A stretch of DNA of 18,319 nucleotides from an uncultured Collinsella sp. (lineage in GTDB: Bacteria; Actinomycetota; Coriobacteriia; Coriobacteriales; Coriobacteriaceae): positions 1 to 18,319 of the forward strand of contig CABUHI010000031.1 in the NCBI GenBank assembly GCA_902491345.1, in the 5' to 3' direction. The translations under genes and the position numbers were made by a program. This document shows positions 1 to 6,721 of this stretch, piece after piece (position 1 is the first letter of the stretch; every line of letters begins with the position of its first letter). The notes beneath the pieces are model-generated. The model saw nothing but the letters and a program-made list of their open reading frames with translations, ran no database searches and was not told the origin of the DNA.

Positions 1-1256
1 CCTACGAGCGTCCCCTTAAGACGGGCCTTGTGGCGACCCTTCGCGGCACCGCGCCGGATGCCTACCGCGAGGACGGCACGCCACGCCGCCGCATCCTGCT
101 GCGCGCCGACATCGATGCCCTGCCCGTCACCGAGCAGACCGGCGAGGAGTTCGCCAGCGTCAACGAGGGCTGCATGCACGCCTGCGGCCACGACTGCCAT
201 ATCGCCATGATGCTCGGAACGCTGCAAATCCTGCGCCATATGACCGACGACATCCACGGCGAGGTCCGCATCGTCTTCCAGCCCAGCGAGGAAAACGGCC
301 AGGGTGCCAAACTCATGATCGGCACGGGCGTGCTCGACGGCGTCGATGGCGCCTACTCCGCGCACATCTGGAGTGAGGTCGACGCCGGCACCGTGAGCTG
401 CGAGCCCGGTCCGCGCATGGCCAATACCGACTGGTTCCGCATCGATGTCCGCGGCACCTCGTGCCATGGCGCCATGCCCCAGCGCGGTCACGACGCCGTC
501 ATGGTTGCCGCCGAGATCGTCAACGCCCTGCAAACCATCGTTTCGCGCGAAATCAGCCCCTACGAGCCGGCCGTCATCACCGTCGGCGAGCTGCACGGCG
601 GCACCGCGCGCAACGTTATCGCCGGCACGGCCTACCTCGCCGGCACAGTGCGCACCTACGGCGATTCGACCCACGAGGAAATGCCGGAGCTTATGCGCCG
701 CATCGTGGAGCATACTGCGGCCGCCTTGGGCGCCGAGGCAGAGCTCACCGACTACACCATCGCCAACTACAAGGTCGAAAACGACGCCGCCTCGAGCGAG
801 CGCTGCCGTCAGGCTGTAATCAAGTGCCTGGGCCCCACCGGCCAAGGCCATTATCGCGGCACGCTTTCGGGCGAGGATTTTTCGGAGTACCTGCGTCGCG
901 TACCGGGCGTGCTCGCCTTTGTAGGTACGCGCAACCCCAAGATTGGCGCCACGTACGCCCAACATTCCTGCTTCTACAAGATCGACGAGACCGTGCTGGC
1001 AAAGGGCTCCATGGTGGCCGCCCAGTATGCTATCGACTTTTTGGCCGAGCCCACGCAAGAGGAGCTCGACGGCCCCGCGATTACCGCGGTCGCCGAAACC
1101 AACCCCGATCTGGCCGCCAAGTTGCGCTCTGCCAAAGCGACGACCGCCGAGGCTCGCGACGCCATCCATGATGCCCGAACGGCTCGCCATGCCGCGATCA
1201 AGGGCATCCACGACGCACGCGCTGCTGCACGCCGTGAGGAGAAGCACGACGAGTAA
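1..1256 (+). CDS. M20-family amidohydrolase (peptidase M20D type), 5' partial
   Basis: The family hydrolyses N-acyl amino acids or related amide conjugates with a two-metal cytoplasmic centre. The frame is open back to base 3, and the text before the in-frame GTG at 30 already fits the family (ending TGLVATLRG), so the true start lies upstream. Counting from that GTG, RADIDALP is near residues 26-32, the metal-binding HACGHD at 50-55, the general-base pair EE in PSEEN at 86-89, the His of SAHIW near 112, and the late metal His in AQHSCF near 312. Homologues usually end soon after the segment matching YAIDFL. This one adds about 65 mostly helical, Ala/Arg-rich residues containing two copies of IHDAR. 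The gene converges on the frameshifted DUF4013 gene with a hairpin between them. The exact substrate cannot be read from the sequence. Confidence 0.9.
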   Translation, partial: YERPLKTGLVATLRGTAPDAYREDGTPRRRILLRADIDALPVTEQTGEEFASVNEGCMHACGHDCHIAMMLGTLQILRHMTDDIHGEVRIVFQPSEENGQGAKLMIGTGVLDGVDGAYSAHIWSEVDAGTVSCEPGPRMANTDWFRIDVRGTSCHGAMPQRGHDAVMVAAEIVNALQTIVSREISPYEPAVITVGELHGGTARNVIAGTAYLAGTVRTYGDSTHEEMPELMRRIVEHTAAALGAEAELTDYTIANYKVENDAASSERCRQAVIKCLGPTGQGHYRGTLSGEDFSEYLRRVPGVLAFVGTRNPKIGATYAQHSCFYKIDETVLAKGSMVAAQYAIDFLAEPTQEELDGPAITAVAETNPDLAAKLRSAKATTAEARDAIHDARTARHAAIKGIHDARAAARREEKHDE

Positions 1257-1301
1257 TCGATTCGCTGGCATCTCGCAGTCATAGCCACATCGCGATGTCA
1301 A

Positions 1302-1340
1302 AGCGGGGGCGGACGTTTCGACACGTCCGCCCCCGCTCAT
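1302..1340. terminator. Strong hairpin between convergent genes
   Basis: A perfect 14-bp stem, AGCGGGGGCGGACG at 1302-1315 against its complement at 1324-1337, encloses an 8-nt loop. It begins 46 bases after the amidohydrolase stop and lies beyond the stop of the minus-strand DUF4013 locus. It is therefore placed to end transcription from both sides. The U-tract is weak on either strand (CATTCTT on plus), so it may act as a barrier or need a factor. Confidence 0.7.
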
Positions 1341-1350
1341 TCTTCAAGCG

Positions 1351-1368
1351 CTATTTCTACTATTTCTA
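1351..1368. repeat. 9-bp tandem duplication
   Basis: CTATTTCTA occurs twice back to back in the intergenic stretch after the hairpin. It is AT-rich against its surroundings. No function is evident. Confidence 0.6.
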
Positions 1369-1404
1369 CCCCGTCCCCAAATGGCAGACGGCATGACTAC
1401 TCGT
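1369..1404 (-). repeat. Two-block dispersed repeat, copy A (overlaps stop codon)
   Basis: On the minus strand this segment carries ACGAGTAGTCA (1394-1404), an 11-nt spacer, then ATTTGGGGACGGGG (1369-1382). The same two blocks appear on the plus strand at 10355-10378 without the spacer and with one G fewer. The TAG inside the first block is the stop codon of the DUF4013 locus. What the repeat is remains unknown. Confidence 0.45.
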
Positions 1405-1936
1405 CCTGAGGTTCCTCGTCGGAGCTTGGCTCGGACGCCGACTCAGGTGCAGGTGCCGGCTCAGGCTCAGGCTCAGGCGCAGGCTCAAGCTCAGATGCCG
1501 TCTCAGACTCGGGCGCCGGTTCAGGCTCGGGCGCCGGCTCAGGCTCGGTCGCGGGAGCGGGTGCAGGTGCCGGCTCAGGCTTGGGCTCGGGCTCAGGCGC
1601 GACATCCGGAGAGCTGTAACCCGAGGGAGCGGACTTCTTCTCGAAGGGCAATACAAAAGTCAGGACGTCGTCCTTATCCTCATCGGCCCACTCGCTTGCA
1701 TAGCGTGCGGCCCAATAGCCAACGGCACGGTGCTTGAGCATCTTGCCAAAGACCGTAAGAAATACGGTGACGAAAGCGACCAGCACCAAGAACAGCGCGA
1801 GCGTGACGCCACCGCCGGTAACAATTGCCTCAATACCCGTAGGACGATAGTAGTAGCTATACATACCGACAGAGGCAATGGCGCCAAAGACGACCGTCAA
1901 GATCCATGTGACAACGTTGGCGACCAGGCCCGTCAA
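1397..1936 (-). CDS. C-terminal half of frameshifted protein with Pro-Glu-Ala tail
   Basis: The nominal start is a TTG at 1936 inside the membrane region, overlapping the upstream stop and lacking a convincing ribosome site. It is best read as the continuation of the preceding half. It has two strong membrane helices (VVTWILTVVFGAIASVGMY and the LFLVLVAFVTVFL region), then a soluble VGYWAARYASEW segment. The tail of about 70 residues is made of alternating Pro, Glu and Ala (PEPEP, PAPAP) and ends in DEEPQDE. The tail may extend from the membrane as a stiff charged spacer. Its DNA is low-complexity and may vary in length between strains. Confidence 0.6.
   Translation of the reverse strand: MTGLVANVVTWILTVVFGAIASVGMYSYYYRPTGIEAIVTGGGVTLALFLVLVAFVTVFLTVFGKMLKHRAVGYWAARYASEWADEDKDDVLTFVLPFEKKSAPSGYSSPDVAPEPEPKPEPAPAPAPATEPEPAPEPEPAPESETASELEPAPEPEPEPAPAPESASEPSSDEEPQDE
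1415..1612. repeat. Low-complexity repeat encoding the Pro-Glu-Ala tail
   Basis: The plus strand is built from variants of GGCTCAGGCTCAGGCGCAG, which read on the minus strand as Pro-Glu and Pro-Ala dipeptides. The 6-bp near-tandem units are prone to slippage, so repeat number is expected to vary. Confidence 0.7.
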
Positions 1937-2721
1937 AAACTCGGGAAGGAACGAAGCACAAAACAGCTTGGTCTTGTTGTGCTTAAACGCCGCCCAGACC
2001 TTATCGAGCGAAAACGCGCTCTCGACGCGACCGGTCCCGCAAAGTGCATCACGGCGATGTCGGCGAACATCTTAAAGAAGACACCCAGAATCGCCGAGGC
2101 AATTAGCGCCAGGACAAGCAGGCCGAGCGAACCGAACAGCGCAGCCTCGAGCGCATAAGAGCCGTAATAAGAATACGAGCCCGCGGCGCCAATTACCACG
2201 CCCTCCACCAGCGAAAGCACTACACCGATAACGGGAATGGCAGCGATAACCTCGAGCACGACCGAAATAACGCTCGAAAAGACTCCGAGACCAAACGACG
2301 TGGAACGCATGAGTGGACGGTCCATGCCGTCATCGACCTTGAGCGAAAGATCACGGCCCCACTCGATACCAAAGCCGGAACCGCACACACTCGCAATGCA
2401 AGCTGCCAAAAAGCCGATGGCAGCCGCAATGCCGCCAATAACGGGGATAAACAACACGAGCACCGACACAACGCAAATCAGCGCCGGCAAAAACGCGATT
2501 TGGCATACACGCTGAAGCACGCCCGGAGTCTTAGTCATATCTTGGAACGCCTGAGCCACACAGCCCTTTGGCGCATTCGCCACGGGCGGTTGCGGAATAA
2601 ACTGCTGGGGCTGAGGCTGTCCCTGGGGAGCGGGGCCAGCGGCACCGGCATTAGGAGCACCACACACGCCGCAGAACTTGTCGTTATCGCCCATGGGGGC
2701 GCCACACTGCGAGCAGAACAT
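1933..2721 (-). CDS. N-terminal half of frameshifted zinc-ribbon membrane protein
   Basis: As written, this frame encodes about 262 residues. A zinc ribbon uses Cys 3, 6, 17 and 20 (CSQC...CGVC). A Pro/Gln/Ala-rich linker runs to about residue 52. Several hydrophobic membrane segments follow, broken by a polar stretch with GRDLSLKVDDGMDRPL that is typical of DUF4013-like proteins. The last ~35 residues after MHFAG are out-of-frame text rich in Arg, Ser and Thr, and are unlikely to be genuine. The start chosen is the ATG at 2721 with AAGGGA upstream. A TTGACC sits further upstream but no convincing -10 accompanies it. Confidence 0.65.
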   Translation of the reverse strand: MFCSQCGAPMGDNDKFCGVCGAPNAGAAGPAPQGQPQPQQFIPQPPVANAPKGCVAQAFQDMTKTPGVLQRVCQIAFLPALICVVSVLVLFIPVIGGIAAAIGFLAACIASVCGSGFGIEWGRDLSLKVDDGMDRPLMRSTSFGLGVFSSVISVVLEVIAAIPVIGVVLSLVEGVVIGAAGSYSYYGSYALEAALFGSLGLLVLALIASAILGVFFKMFADIAVMHFAGPVASRARFRSIRSGRRLSTTRPSCFVLRSFPSF

Positions 2722-2870
2722 AGAATCATCCCTTCGTATCTTGAGCGAATCACTTGGATCGCAAACGATGTCTTTAGCATCATTATTGCCCAATGTGGGG
2801 TCAAATACTCAAAGATGACCGATTTGCAAGATACACGGCGCCAGCAGGCGGTTCGTTGAATACGTCTGTG

Positions 2871-3893
2871 CTAGTTCGTTCCGCGGAAGCCCTTGCCGAC
2901 GATCTCGGAGCTGTCGACGATCGTGATAAAGGCACCCGGATCGACTTCGCGCGCATAGCGGCGCAGTTGCACGGCCTCGCGACGGCTCAGCACGCTCATG
3001 ATCACCGTCACGCACTTGCCCGAGAAGGCACCGTAGCCGCGGCTGATGGTCGCCGTGCGGTTGAGATGCTTGACGATAAACTCCTCGACCTTAAGGGGCT
3101 CGGAACAAATGACCGTGCAGACTTTGCGCAGGTGAATGCTCTCAATGGCTTTGTCGACCACAAGCGTCTTGGCAAACAGGCCGAGCACGCAATACAGACC
3201 GACACGCGGGCCATACAAAAAGGCCGCGATGGTCACGATGCCGATATCGACCAGCAGCAGGGCACGGCCAATCTCGAGCGTCGTGCGGCGCTTGAGGATC
3301 ATGGCAAGAATGTCCGTGCCACCCGTCGAGGCGCCGATGTCAAAGACAATAGCGCTGCCGAGCGCCGGCAAGATGACGGCAAAGCACAGATCGAGCCACA
3401 TATCGCCCGTCATCGAGACATCGGTCGGAATAAAGAGCTCAAACAGCGAAACATAGGCGGACAGCGCAAACGAGGCGAAGACACTCCAAAGAATCGCCTT
3501 GCGCTCCAAAAAGATAAAGCCCAAAACGACGAGAACCGCGTTGATAATCCACATAAAGACGCCGACGGGAAGGGTCGGGAACAGCGTGGACAGAATGACC
3601 GACACGCCCGAGGTGCCGCCAAAAGCAAAGTGATTAGGGGTTTTAAACGCAACGATGGCAAAGGCCGTAAGAATCAGGCCCAGATTGAGCTCGGCAAAAA
3701 AGCGCGGGAAACCCGGCTCCTGGCTGCGCTTTTGGCCGGCACGCTCGCCGCGCTCGATATCGGTGCGATCAACCACGCGCTCCATCGGCACTACGGGAGG
3801 ACGATGCATCTCCTCGGCAGCACGCGATGCCGCCTCTGCCGCGGCGGCCTCAATCGCCCATGCCTTGCTTTCTGTTTCGTGCTCGTCGGCCAT
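2871..3893 (-). CDS. YitT-family membrane protein (DUF161 plus DUF2179)
   Basis: The family is an integral membrane protein of unresolved function, common in Firmicutes and Actinobacteria. The first ~60 residues are soluble, charged and Ala/Glu-rich, which is long for the family. A membrane domain begins at FAELNLGLILTAFAIVAF with HFAFGGTSGVSVIL in the first loop, and continues through GSAIVFDIGASTGGTDILAMIL and VGLYCVLGLFAKTLVVD. The last ~100 residues, from VCTVICSEPLKVEEFIV, form the soluble ligand-binding-like DUF2179 domain, with GYGAFSGK and IVDSSEIVGKGF near the end. The ATG at 3893 has AGGGG about ten bases upstream. It is 208 bp downstream of asp23 across several hairpins, so it probably has its own promoter; TTGCAA-16 bp-TACCCT lies upstream but is weak. 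Confidence 0.9.
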   Translation of the reverse strand: MADEHETESKAWAIEAAAAEAASRAAEEMHRPPVVPMERVVDRTDIERGERAGQKRSQEPGFPRFFAELNLGLILTAFAIVAFKTPNHFAFGGTSGVSVILSTLFPTLPVGVFMWIINAVLVVLGFIFLERKAILWSVFASFALSAYVSLFELFIPTDVSMTGDMWLDLCFAVILPALGSAIVFDIGASTGGTDILAMILKRRTTLEIGRALLLVDIGIVTIAAFLYGPRVGLYCVLGLFAKTLVVDKAIESIHLRKVCTVICSEPLKVEEFIVKHLNRTATISRGYGAFSGKCVTVIMSVLSRREAVQLRRYAREVDPGAFITIVDSSEIVGKGFRGTN

Positions 3894-3982
3894 TACGGCA
3901 ACCCCTCGTTAACAATTTGGAAACAATGCGCCCATTAGGGTAACGCGGAACGCGACGATTGCAACCCCTAGTTAGACGAGCG

Positions 3983-4006
3983 GTATGCCTACATCGGGGG
4001 GCATAC
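3983..4006. repeat. Small hairpin upstream of the YitT gene
   Basis: GTATGCC (3983-3989) pairs with GGCATAC (4000-4006) around a 10-nt loop. It is the last of a series of hairpins in this intergenic region, and it could form part of the end of the asp23 transcript. Confidence 0.4.
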
Positions 4007-4010
4007 AAAT

Positions 4011-4048
4011 AACGGCCGGCCACGCTTTTGCTTGCGCGGTCGGCCGTT
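4011..4048 (-). terminator. Probable terminator of amaP–DUF2273–asp23
   Basis: AACGGCCG (4011-4018) pairs with CGGCCGTT (4041-4048). Inner GCC and CGC continue the stem with one A/C mismatch and one wobble, giving about 14 pairs around TTTTGCT. In the minus direction it is followed by ATTTGTATG. It lies about 55 bases past the asp23 stop. Confidence 0.6.
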
Positions 4049-4103
4049 TAACGTTTTCGCAGATAAAATCTGCCAAAACAAACCTGTCCCTTTTTGGAAG
4101 GTT
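4049..4103 (+). repeat. Dispersed hairpin element, copy 1 (37-bp core plus 18-bp flank)
   Basis: The core at 4067-4103 starts AATCTGCC, has CCTGTCCCTTTTTGG in its centre and right side, and ends GGAAGGTT. The arms pair imperfectly. The full 55 bp matches the reverse complement of 8926-8980 without gaps at 50 of 55 positions by hand count. The flank adds TAACGTTTT and the small palindrome GCAGAT-AAA-ATCTGC (4059-4073). The last two bases of the core are the first two plus-strand bases of the complement (TTA) of the asp23 stop codon. Confidence 0.8.
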
Positions 4104-4623
4104 ATTCGTGCTGGCTGGTGCGGTGCTCGTACTCCTCGGGGGTGATGACGTCCTCGATACGCAGGTTGACACCCGCCACCTCAAGGCCGGTCATCGCGGC
4201 AAGGCGCTCGGTGACACGTGCCTTGACATCGTCGAAGATCGCGGGCGCATAGGCGCCGTACTCGATGATGACGGAGATGTTGACGACCACGCGATTGTCA
4301 TCGGTGACCTCGACCGTCACGCCCTTGGTCAGATTCTCGGCACCAAACTGCTCCTGCACAAAATGCATGAGGTTACCCTTCAAGCCCAGAACGTGTGGAA
4401 CCTCGCGAGTGGCCATAGCAACGATCTTTTCGATCACACCGTTGGAATAGGTCAGCGAGTCCTCGGACTCGTCTGTTTCCTCATCATCCTCGTCCGCATC
4501 ATCGGCGGACTCGGCCTCGACGAGCGCCTCATCCTCGAGCGTTACGTCCTCGGCCTCGGCGGTGACGGTCTCGTCTGCCTCGAGCTCGGTATCGGCTACA
4601 TCGACCTTCGTGTTAAAAGCCAT
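4102..4623 (-). CDS. Asp23/Gls24-family envelope stress protein
   Basis: Family members are small proteins held at the membrane by AmaP and linked to cell-wall or alkaline stress. The first ~55 residues are extremely acidic (runs of Glu, Asp and Ala), which is longer and more acidic than the plain family fold. The Asp23 domain follows: SNGVIEKIVAMATREVPHV, GVTVEVTDDNRVVVNISVIIEYG, IFDDVKARVTERLAAMTGLEV and VNLRIEDVITPEEY. The start ATG at 4623 is preceded by AGGAGG-like sequence (reverse complement of TTCCTCCTTA). It lies 44 bp after the DUF2273 gene as the last gene of the operon. The TAA stop is shared with a dispersed hairpin element. Confidence 0.88.
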   Translation of the reverse strand: MAFNTKVDVADTELEADETVTAEAEDVTLEDEALVEAESADDADEDDEETDESEDSLTYSNGVIEKIVAMATREVPHVLGLKGNLMHFVQEQFGAENLTKGVTVEVTDDNRVVVNISVIIEYGAYAPAIFDDVKARVTERLAAMTGLEVAGVNLRIEDVITPEEYEHRTSQHE

Positions 4624-4667
4624 GGTTCCTCCTTATGCCTGCCGCAGATGCGACAGTCGAATACATA

Positions 4668-5045
4668 TTAGCGGCCGCTAAACAGACGGCCGAAGAAGTT
4701 GACGATCCCGTTCTCGCCGTCGCGAATTTGGCCGATCACAGCGCCGATCAGCACGAAGAATGCAATGACGAGCGTGTCCCACAGGCCCAACGTGAGCACC
4801 AACACGGCGAGGATAAAGCCAGCGACGGCGCCAAGCGTGGTGTTGGGATGACGCACGGCATAGCTCCAGATGGCAGCGCCCGTACCCTTGATGAGACCCA
4901 TAGCCTCGTCAAAATCCGCGGCTGCCGCGTCTTGTAACTCGGTTGCCTCTGCTTTGGAATCAACAGGTTCGTTCGCCGGCGTGGCGCTCTGGTCAATCGT
5001 CAGGCGCGGCGTACGAGCGGTCTTGTCTTGATTGGTATCACTCAC
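4668..5045 (-). CDS. DUF2273 small integral membrane protein
   Basis: This 125-residue protein belongs to the small membrane proteins encoded beside Asp23 and AmaP. A polar N-terminal half of about 60 residues carries DEAMGLIKGTGAAIWSYAVRHPN. Two membrane helices follow (TTLGAVAGFILAVLVLTLG and LVIAFFVLIGAVIGQI), and it ends with the family-typical GIVNFFGRLFSGR. The frame is open further upstream, but GTG at 5045 is chosen because GGAGG lies six bases before it and it overlaps the end of amaP by eight bases, suggesting translational coupling. The upstream extension is Arg/Ser-rich antisense-like text. Confidence 0.85.
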   Translation of the reverse strand: MSDTNQDKTARTPRLTIDQSATPANEPVDSKAEATELQDAAAADFDEAMGLIKGTGAAIWSYAVRHPNTTLGAVAGFILAVLVLTLGLWDTLVIAFFVLIGAVIGQIRDGENGIVNFFGRLFSGR

Positions 5046-5583
5046 CGGAAACCTCCACGGTCTGGACGGTAGTCTTGGACGGCAAAAAACGAACGCGTGC
5101 GGTCGTGCCCGGCGTGCCAAGCATGGTGTCGCAAGCTTCCTCGATGCGCCGCTGCATCGCAGTAGCCAGAGATGCCACGTCCTTATCGTCAAGCGCGATA
5201 GCCTCGACCTTAAATCGGACGTGCGAATCGTCGGAGCCTTGGACGCGGGCCTCGACATGCTCGACCATCACGCGATCGTCGCGCTCTGCCGCAGTGCGAG
5301 CGCACGAAGAAAGCGCCGCGAGCGTGACCTCGATATTGCGCTCCCCCGCCGGATGCACACAGGACGGCTCGCGACGAGCAAACATCAGGCGGAAGAAGCT
5401 TACCAGCACGCCGATCGCCACAACTCCGCCGCATGCCGTCACGACAATGCGCGGCATGGGGTCGCGCATCAGCAGCATAAAGCGATACGTATACGGCCCC
5501 CAAAACTGGCAGACCAACGTACCCAGCGCCACGACGGCGGCGGCAAGATACACGATCGCCAGGGCTCGTTTGAGCACGCGCAT
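5038..5583 (-). CDS. amaP: AmaP, alkaline shock response membrane anchor
   Basis: AmaP holds Asp23-type proteins at the membrane. The 181 residues begin with a membrane helix (ALAIVYLAAAVVALGTLVCQF) and have a second one (IVVTACGGVVAIGVLVSFFRL). A cytoplasmic domain follows from about residue 70, with NIEVTLAALSSCARTAAE, VMVEHVEARV and HVRFKVEAIALDDKDVASLA, the Asp23-like fold expected at the C-terminus. The ATG at 5583 has GGGAG seven bases upstream. It is the first gene of the amaP–DUF2273–asp23 operon. The assignment rests on order, size and topology as well as family-like text. Confidence 0.85.
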   Translation of the reverse strand: MRVLKRALAIVYLAAAVVALGTLVCQFWGPYTYRFMLLMRDPMPRIVVTACGGVVAIGVLVSFFRLMFARREPSCVHPAGERNIEVTLAALSSCARTAAERDDRVMVEHVEARVQGSDDSHVRFKVEAIALDDKDVASLATAMQRRIEEACDTMLGTPGTTARVRFLPSKTTVQTVEVSGE

Positions 5584-5633
5584 GCGGCGCTCCCTTCAAA
5601 TCTCGATCCACAGAATGCAAAACGATTCGCATC

Positions 5634-5639
5634 ATTATA
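5634..5639 (-). promoter_or_regulatory. Candidate -10 box upstream of amaP
   Basis: A perfect TATAAT reads on the minus strand about 50 bases before the amaP start. It overlaps the U-tract of the yebC terminator. No good -35 box is found at 16-18 bp, because that position lies in the terminator stem, so the call is tentative. Confidence 0.3.
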
Positions 5640-5679
5640 AAAGAGCCGGGTCCGGTGCCTCATGCACGCGGATCCGGCT
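5636..5679 (-). terminator. Rho-independent terminator of yebC
   Basis: On the minus strand AGCCGGATCCG pairs with CGGACCCGGCT (5669-5679 with 5644-5654): 11 pairs with one wobble around a 14-nt loop. CTTTTATA follows immediately. It begins 71 bases after the yebC stop. Confidence 0.8.
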
Positions 5680-5749
5680 CATCTATTCCACGAGGCTTGC
5701 ATGCTCGCTTCATTATTCCCAGATATGCACGGCTCAATCCGTGCGGGCG

Positions 5750-6556
5750 CTACTCCTCCTCGAGGGCAGCGATGACCTCGTCGGTCATGTCCATGGTGCT
5801 GTAAACATCCTGGACGTCGTCGAGCTCCTCAAGACGGTCGATGAGGCGCTGAACCTTCTTGGCGTCGGCGCCGGAGACCTCGGTCGGGGTGGTCGGGACC
5901 ATGGTGGTCTCGGAGCCCTTGACCTGGACGCCCTGCTCCTCGAGCGCCTTGGAGACAGCCATGACCTCGTTGGCAGTAGTCCAGACGATCCACTCCTCGC
6001 CGGCGTCCTCGTAGTCCTCGCCACCGGCCTCGGCGATGGCCATCATGAACTCATCCTCGTCACCGGCAGCACCGTTGGCGATCATGGTCTCCTTCTTGGC
6101 GTTCTCGTCCAGGATCTCTTTGGCGACGACGATCTGGCCCTTGCGCTCAAACTGGAAGGCGACGGAGCCGGAGGTGCCCAGGTTGCCACCAGCGTGGGAG
6201 AAGGCGGAACGGACATCAGCGGCGGTACGGTTGCGGTTGTCGGTCAGGCAGTCGACGTAGACGGCGACACCGGCGGGACCGTAGCCCTCGTACACGATGT
6301 TCTCGTAGACGGCGGCGTCAGCACCCGAACCAAAAGCCTTGTCGATAGCGGACTTGATCTTGTCCTTAGGCATGGACTGAGCCTTGGCCTTGGCAACAGC
6401 AGCGGCGAGGCTGGCGTTGTTCTCGGGCAGCGGGTCACCGCCGAGACGGGCAGCAACGGTGATGTTGCGGCTCAGCTTGGAGAAGAGGGCGGAACGCTTG
6501 GCGTCCTGCGCGCCCTTACGATGCTTGGTTGTGGCCCACTTAGAGTGTCCGGACAT
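5750..6556 (-). CDS. YebC/PmpR-family regulator (TACO1 family)
   Basis: The family includes DNA-binding transcriptional regulators and proteins that help ribosomes through proline-rich stretches. The diagnostic N-terminus MSGHSKWATTKHRKGAQDAK is present, followed by LFSKLSRNITVAARLGGDP. NIVYEGYGPAGVAVYVDCLTDNRNRT lies near residue 105 and FSHAGGNLGTSGSVAFQFERKG near 145. The C-terminal part ends with LIDRLEELDDVQDVYSTMDM. At 268 residues it is slightly longer than the common 240-250, with extra acidic residues around EDEFMMAIAEAGGEDYEDAGEEW. AGGAGA lies six bases before the ATG. It is followed by a clear terminator, so it is probably monocistronic. Confidence 0.95.
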   Translation of the reverse strand: MSGHSKWATTKHRKGAQDAKRSALFSKLSRNITVAARLGGDPLPENNASLAAAVAKAKAQSMPKDKIKSAIDKAFGSGADAAVYENIVYEGYGPAGVAVYVDCLTDNRNRTAADVRSAFSHAGGNLGTSGSVAFQFERKGQIVVAKEILDENAKKETMIANGAAGDEDEFMMAIAEAGGEDYEDAGEEWIVWTTANEVMAVSKALEEQGVQVKGSETTMVPTTPTEVSGADAKKVQRLIDRLEELDDVQDVYSTMDMTDEVIAALEEE

Positions 6557-6687
6557 ACGTGTCTCCTATCGGTTTCGACCTAAAGCCCAGCGCAGATGCT
6601 CGGGCAATATAAACAAACGTCGTTATGATATACCTACTGGCCTGCGAGATAAACCCCAAAATGAAGGCGTCGTGATGATGCCACCCT

Positions 6688-6720
6688 TTGGTGCAAAGTA
6701 TCCTGACCCCAATGCACCAA
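6688..6720 (-). repeat. Diverged dispersed hairpin, copy 4
   Basis: TTGGTGCA (6688-6695) pairs perfectly with TGCACCAA (6713-6720). On the minus strand the loop contains GGGGTCAGG and ACTT, resembling the GGGACAGG and GTGAACAGG of the 37-bp elements. It is 33 bp long and begins one base after the stop of the DUF6020 gene. It could serve as that gene's 3' end. Family membership is tentative. Confidence 0.45.
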
Positions 6721-6721
6721 G

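Larger units (their letters stand above)
1397..2721 (-). pseudogene. Zinc-ribbon DUF4013-type membrane protein, frameshifted locus
   Basis: Two overlapping frames read as one gene split by a single-base change. The N-terminal frame is a zinc ribbon plus membrane segments up to IAVMHFAG, then turns into Arg/Ser-rich text ending at the TGA at 1933. The downstream frame is open upstream of its nominal TTG and reads RVESAFSLDKVWAAFKHN, which continues the protein naturally. Adding one C to the TCCC run at 2035-2038 (GCG GGG ACC GGT CGC on the coding strand) joins them into about 441 residues. The start at 2721 has AAGGGA eight bases upstream and begins directly with MFCSQCG. In-frame codons exist upstream of it (to 2793) but lack family character. 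Function is unknown; such proteins are thought to be membrane proteins of unknown role. The break may be a real mutation or a sequencing error. Confidence 0.75.

Noticed and set aside
2032..2040. Programmed ribosomal frameshifting in the DUF4013 locus
   Set aside because: No heptameric slippery sequence or clear downstream stimulatory structure is visible, and the simple C-run change explains it better.
2793..3938. A 381-codon plus-strand open frame opposite the YitT gene
   Set aside because: It is a charged antisense shadow of a recognisable YitT-family membrane protein.
4943..6583. A 546-codon plus-strand open frame across amaP and yebC
   Set aside because: It lies antisense to two well-supported genes and reads as low-information Leu/Gly/Val text. 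GC-rich DNA commonly keeps such frames open.
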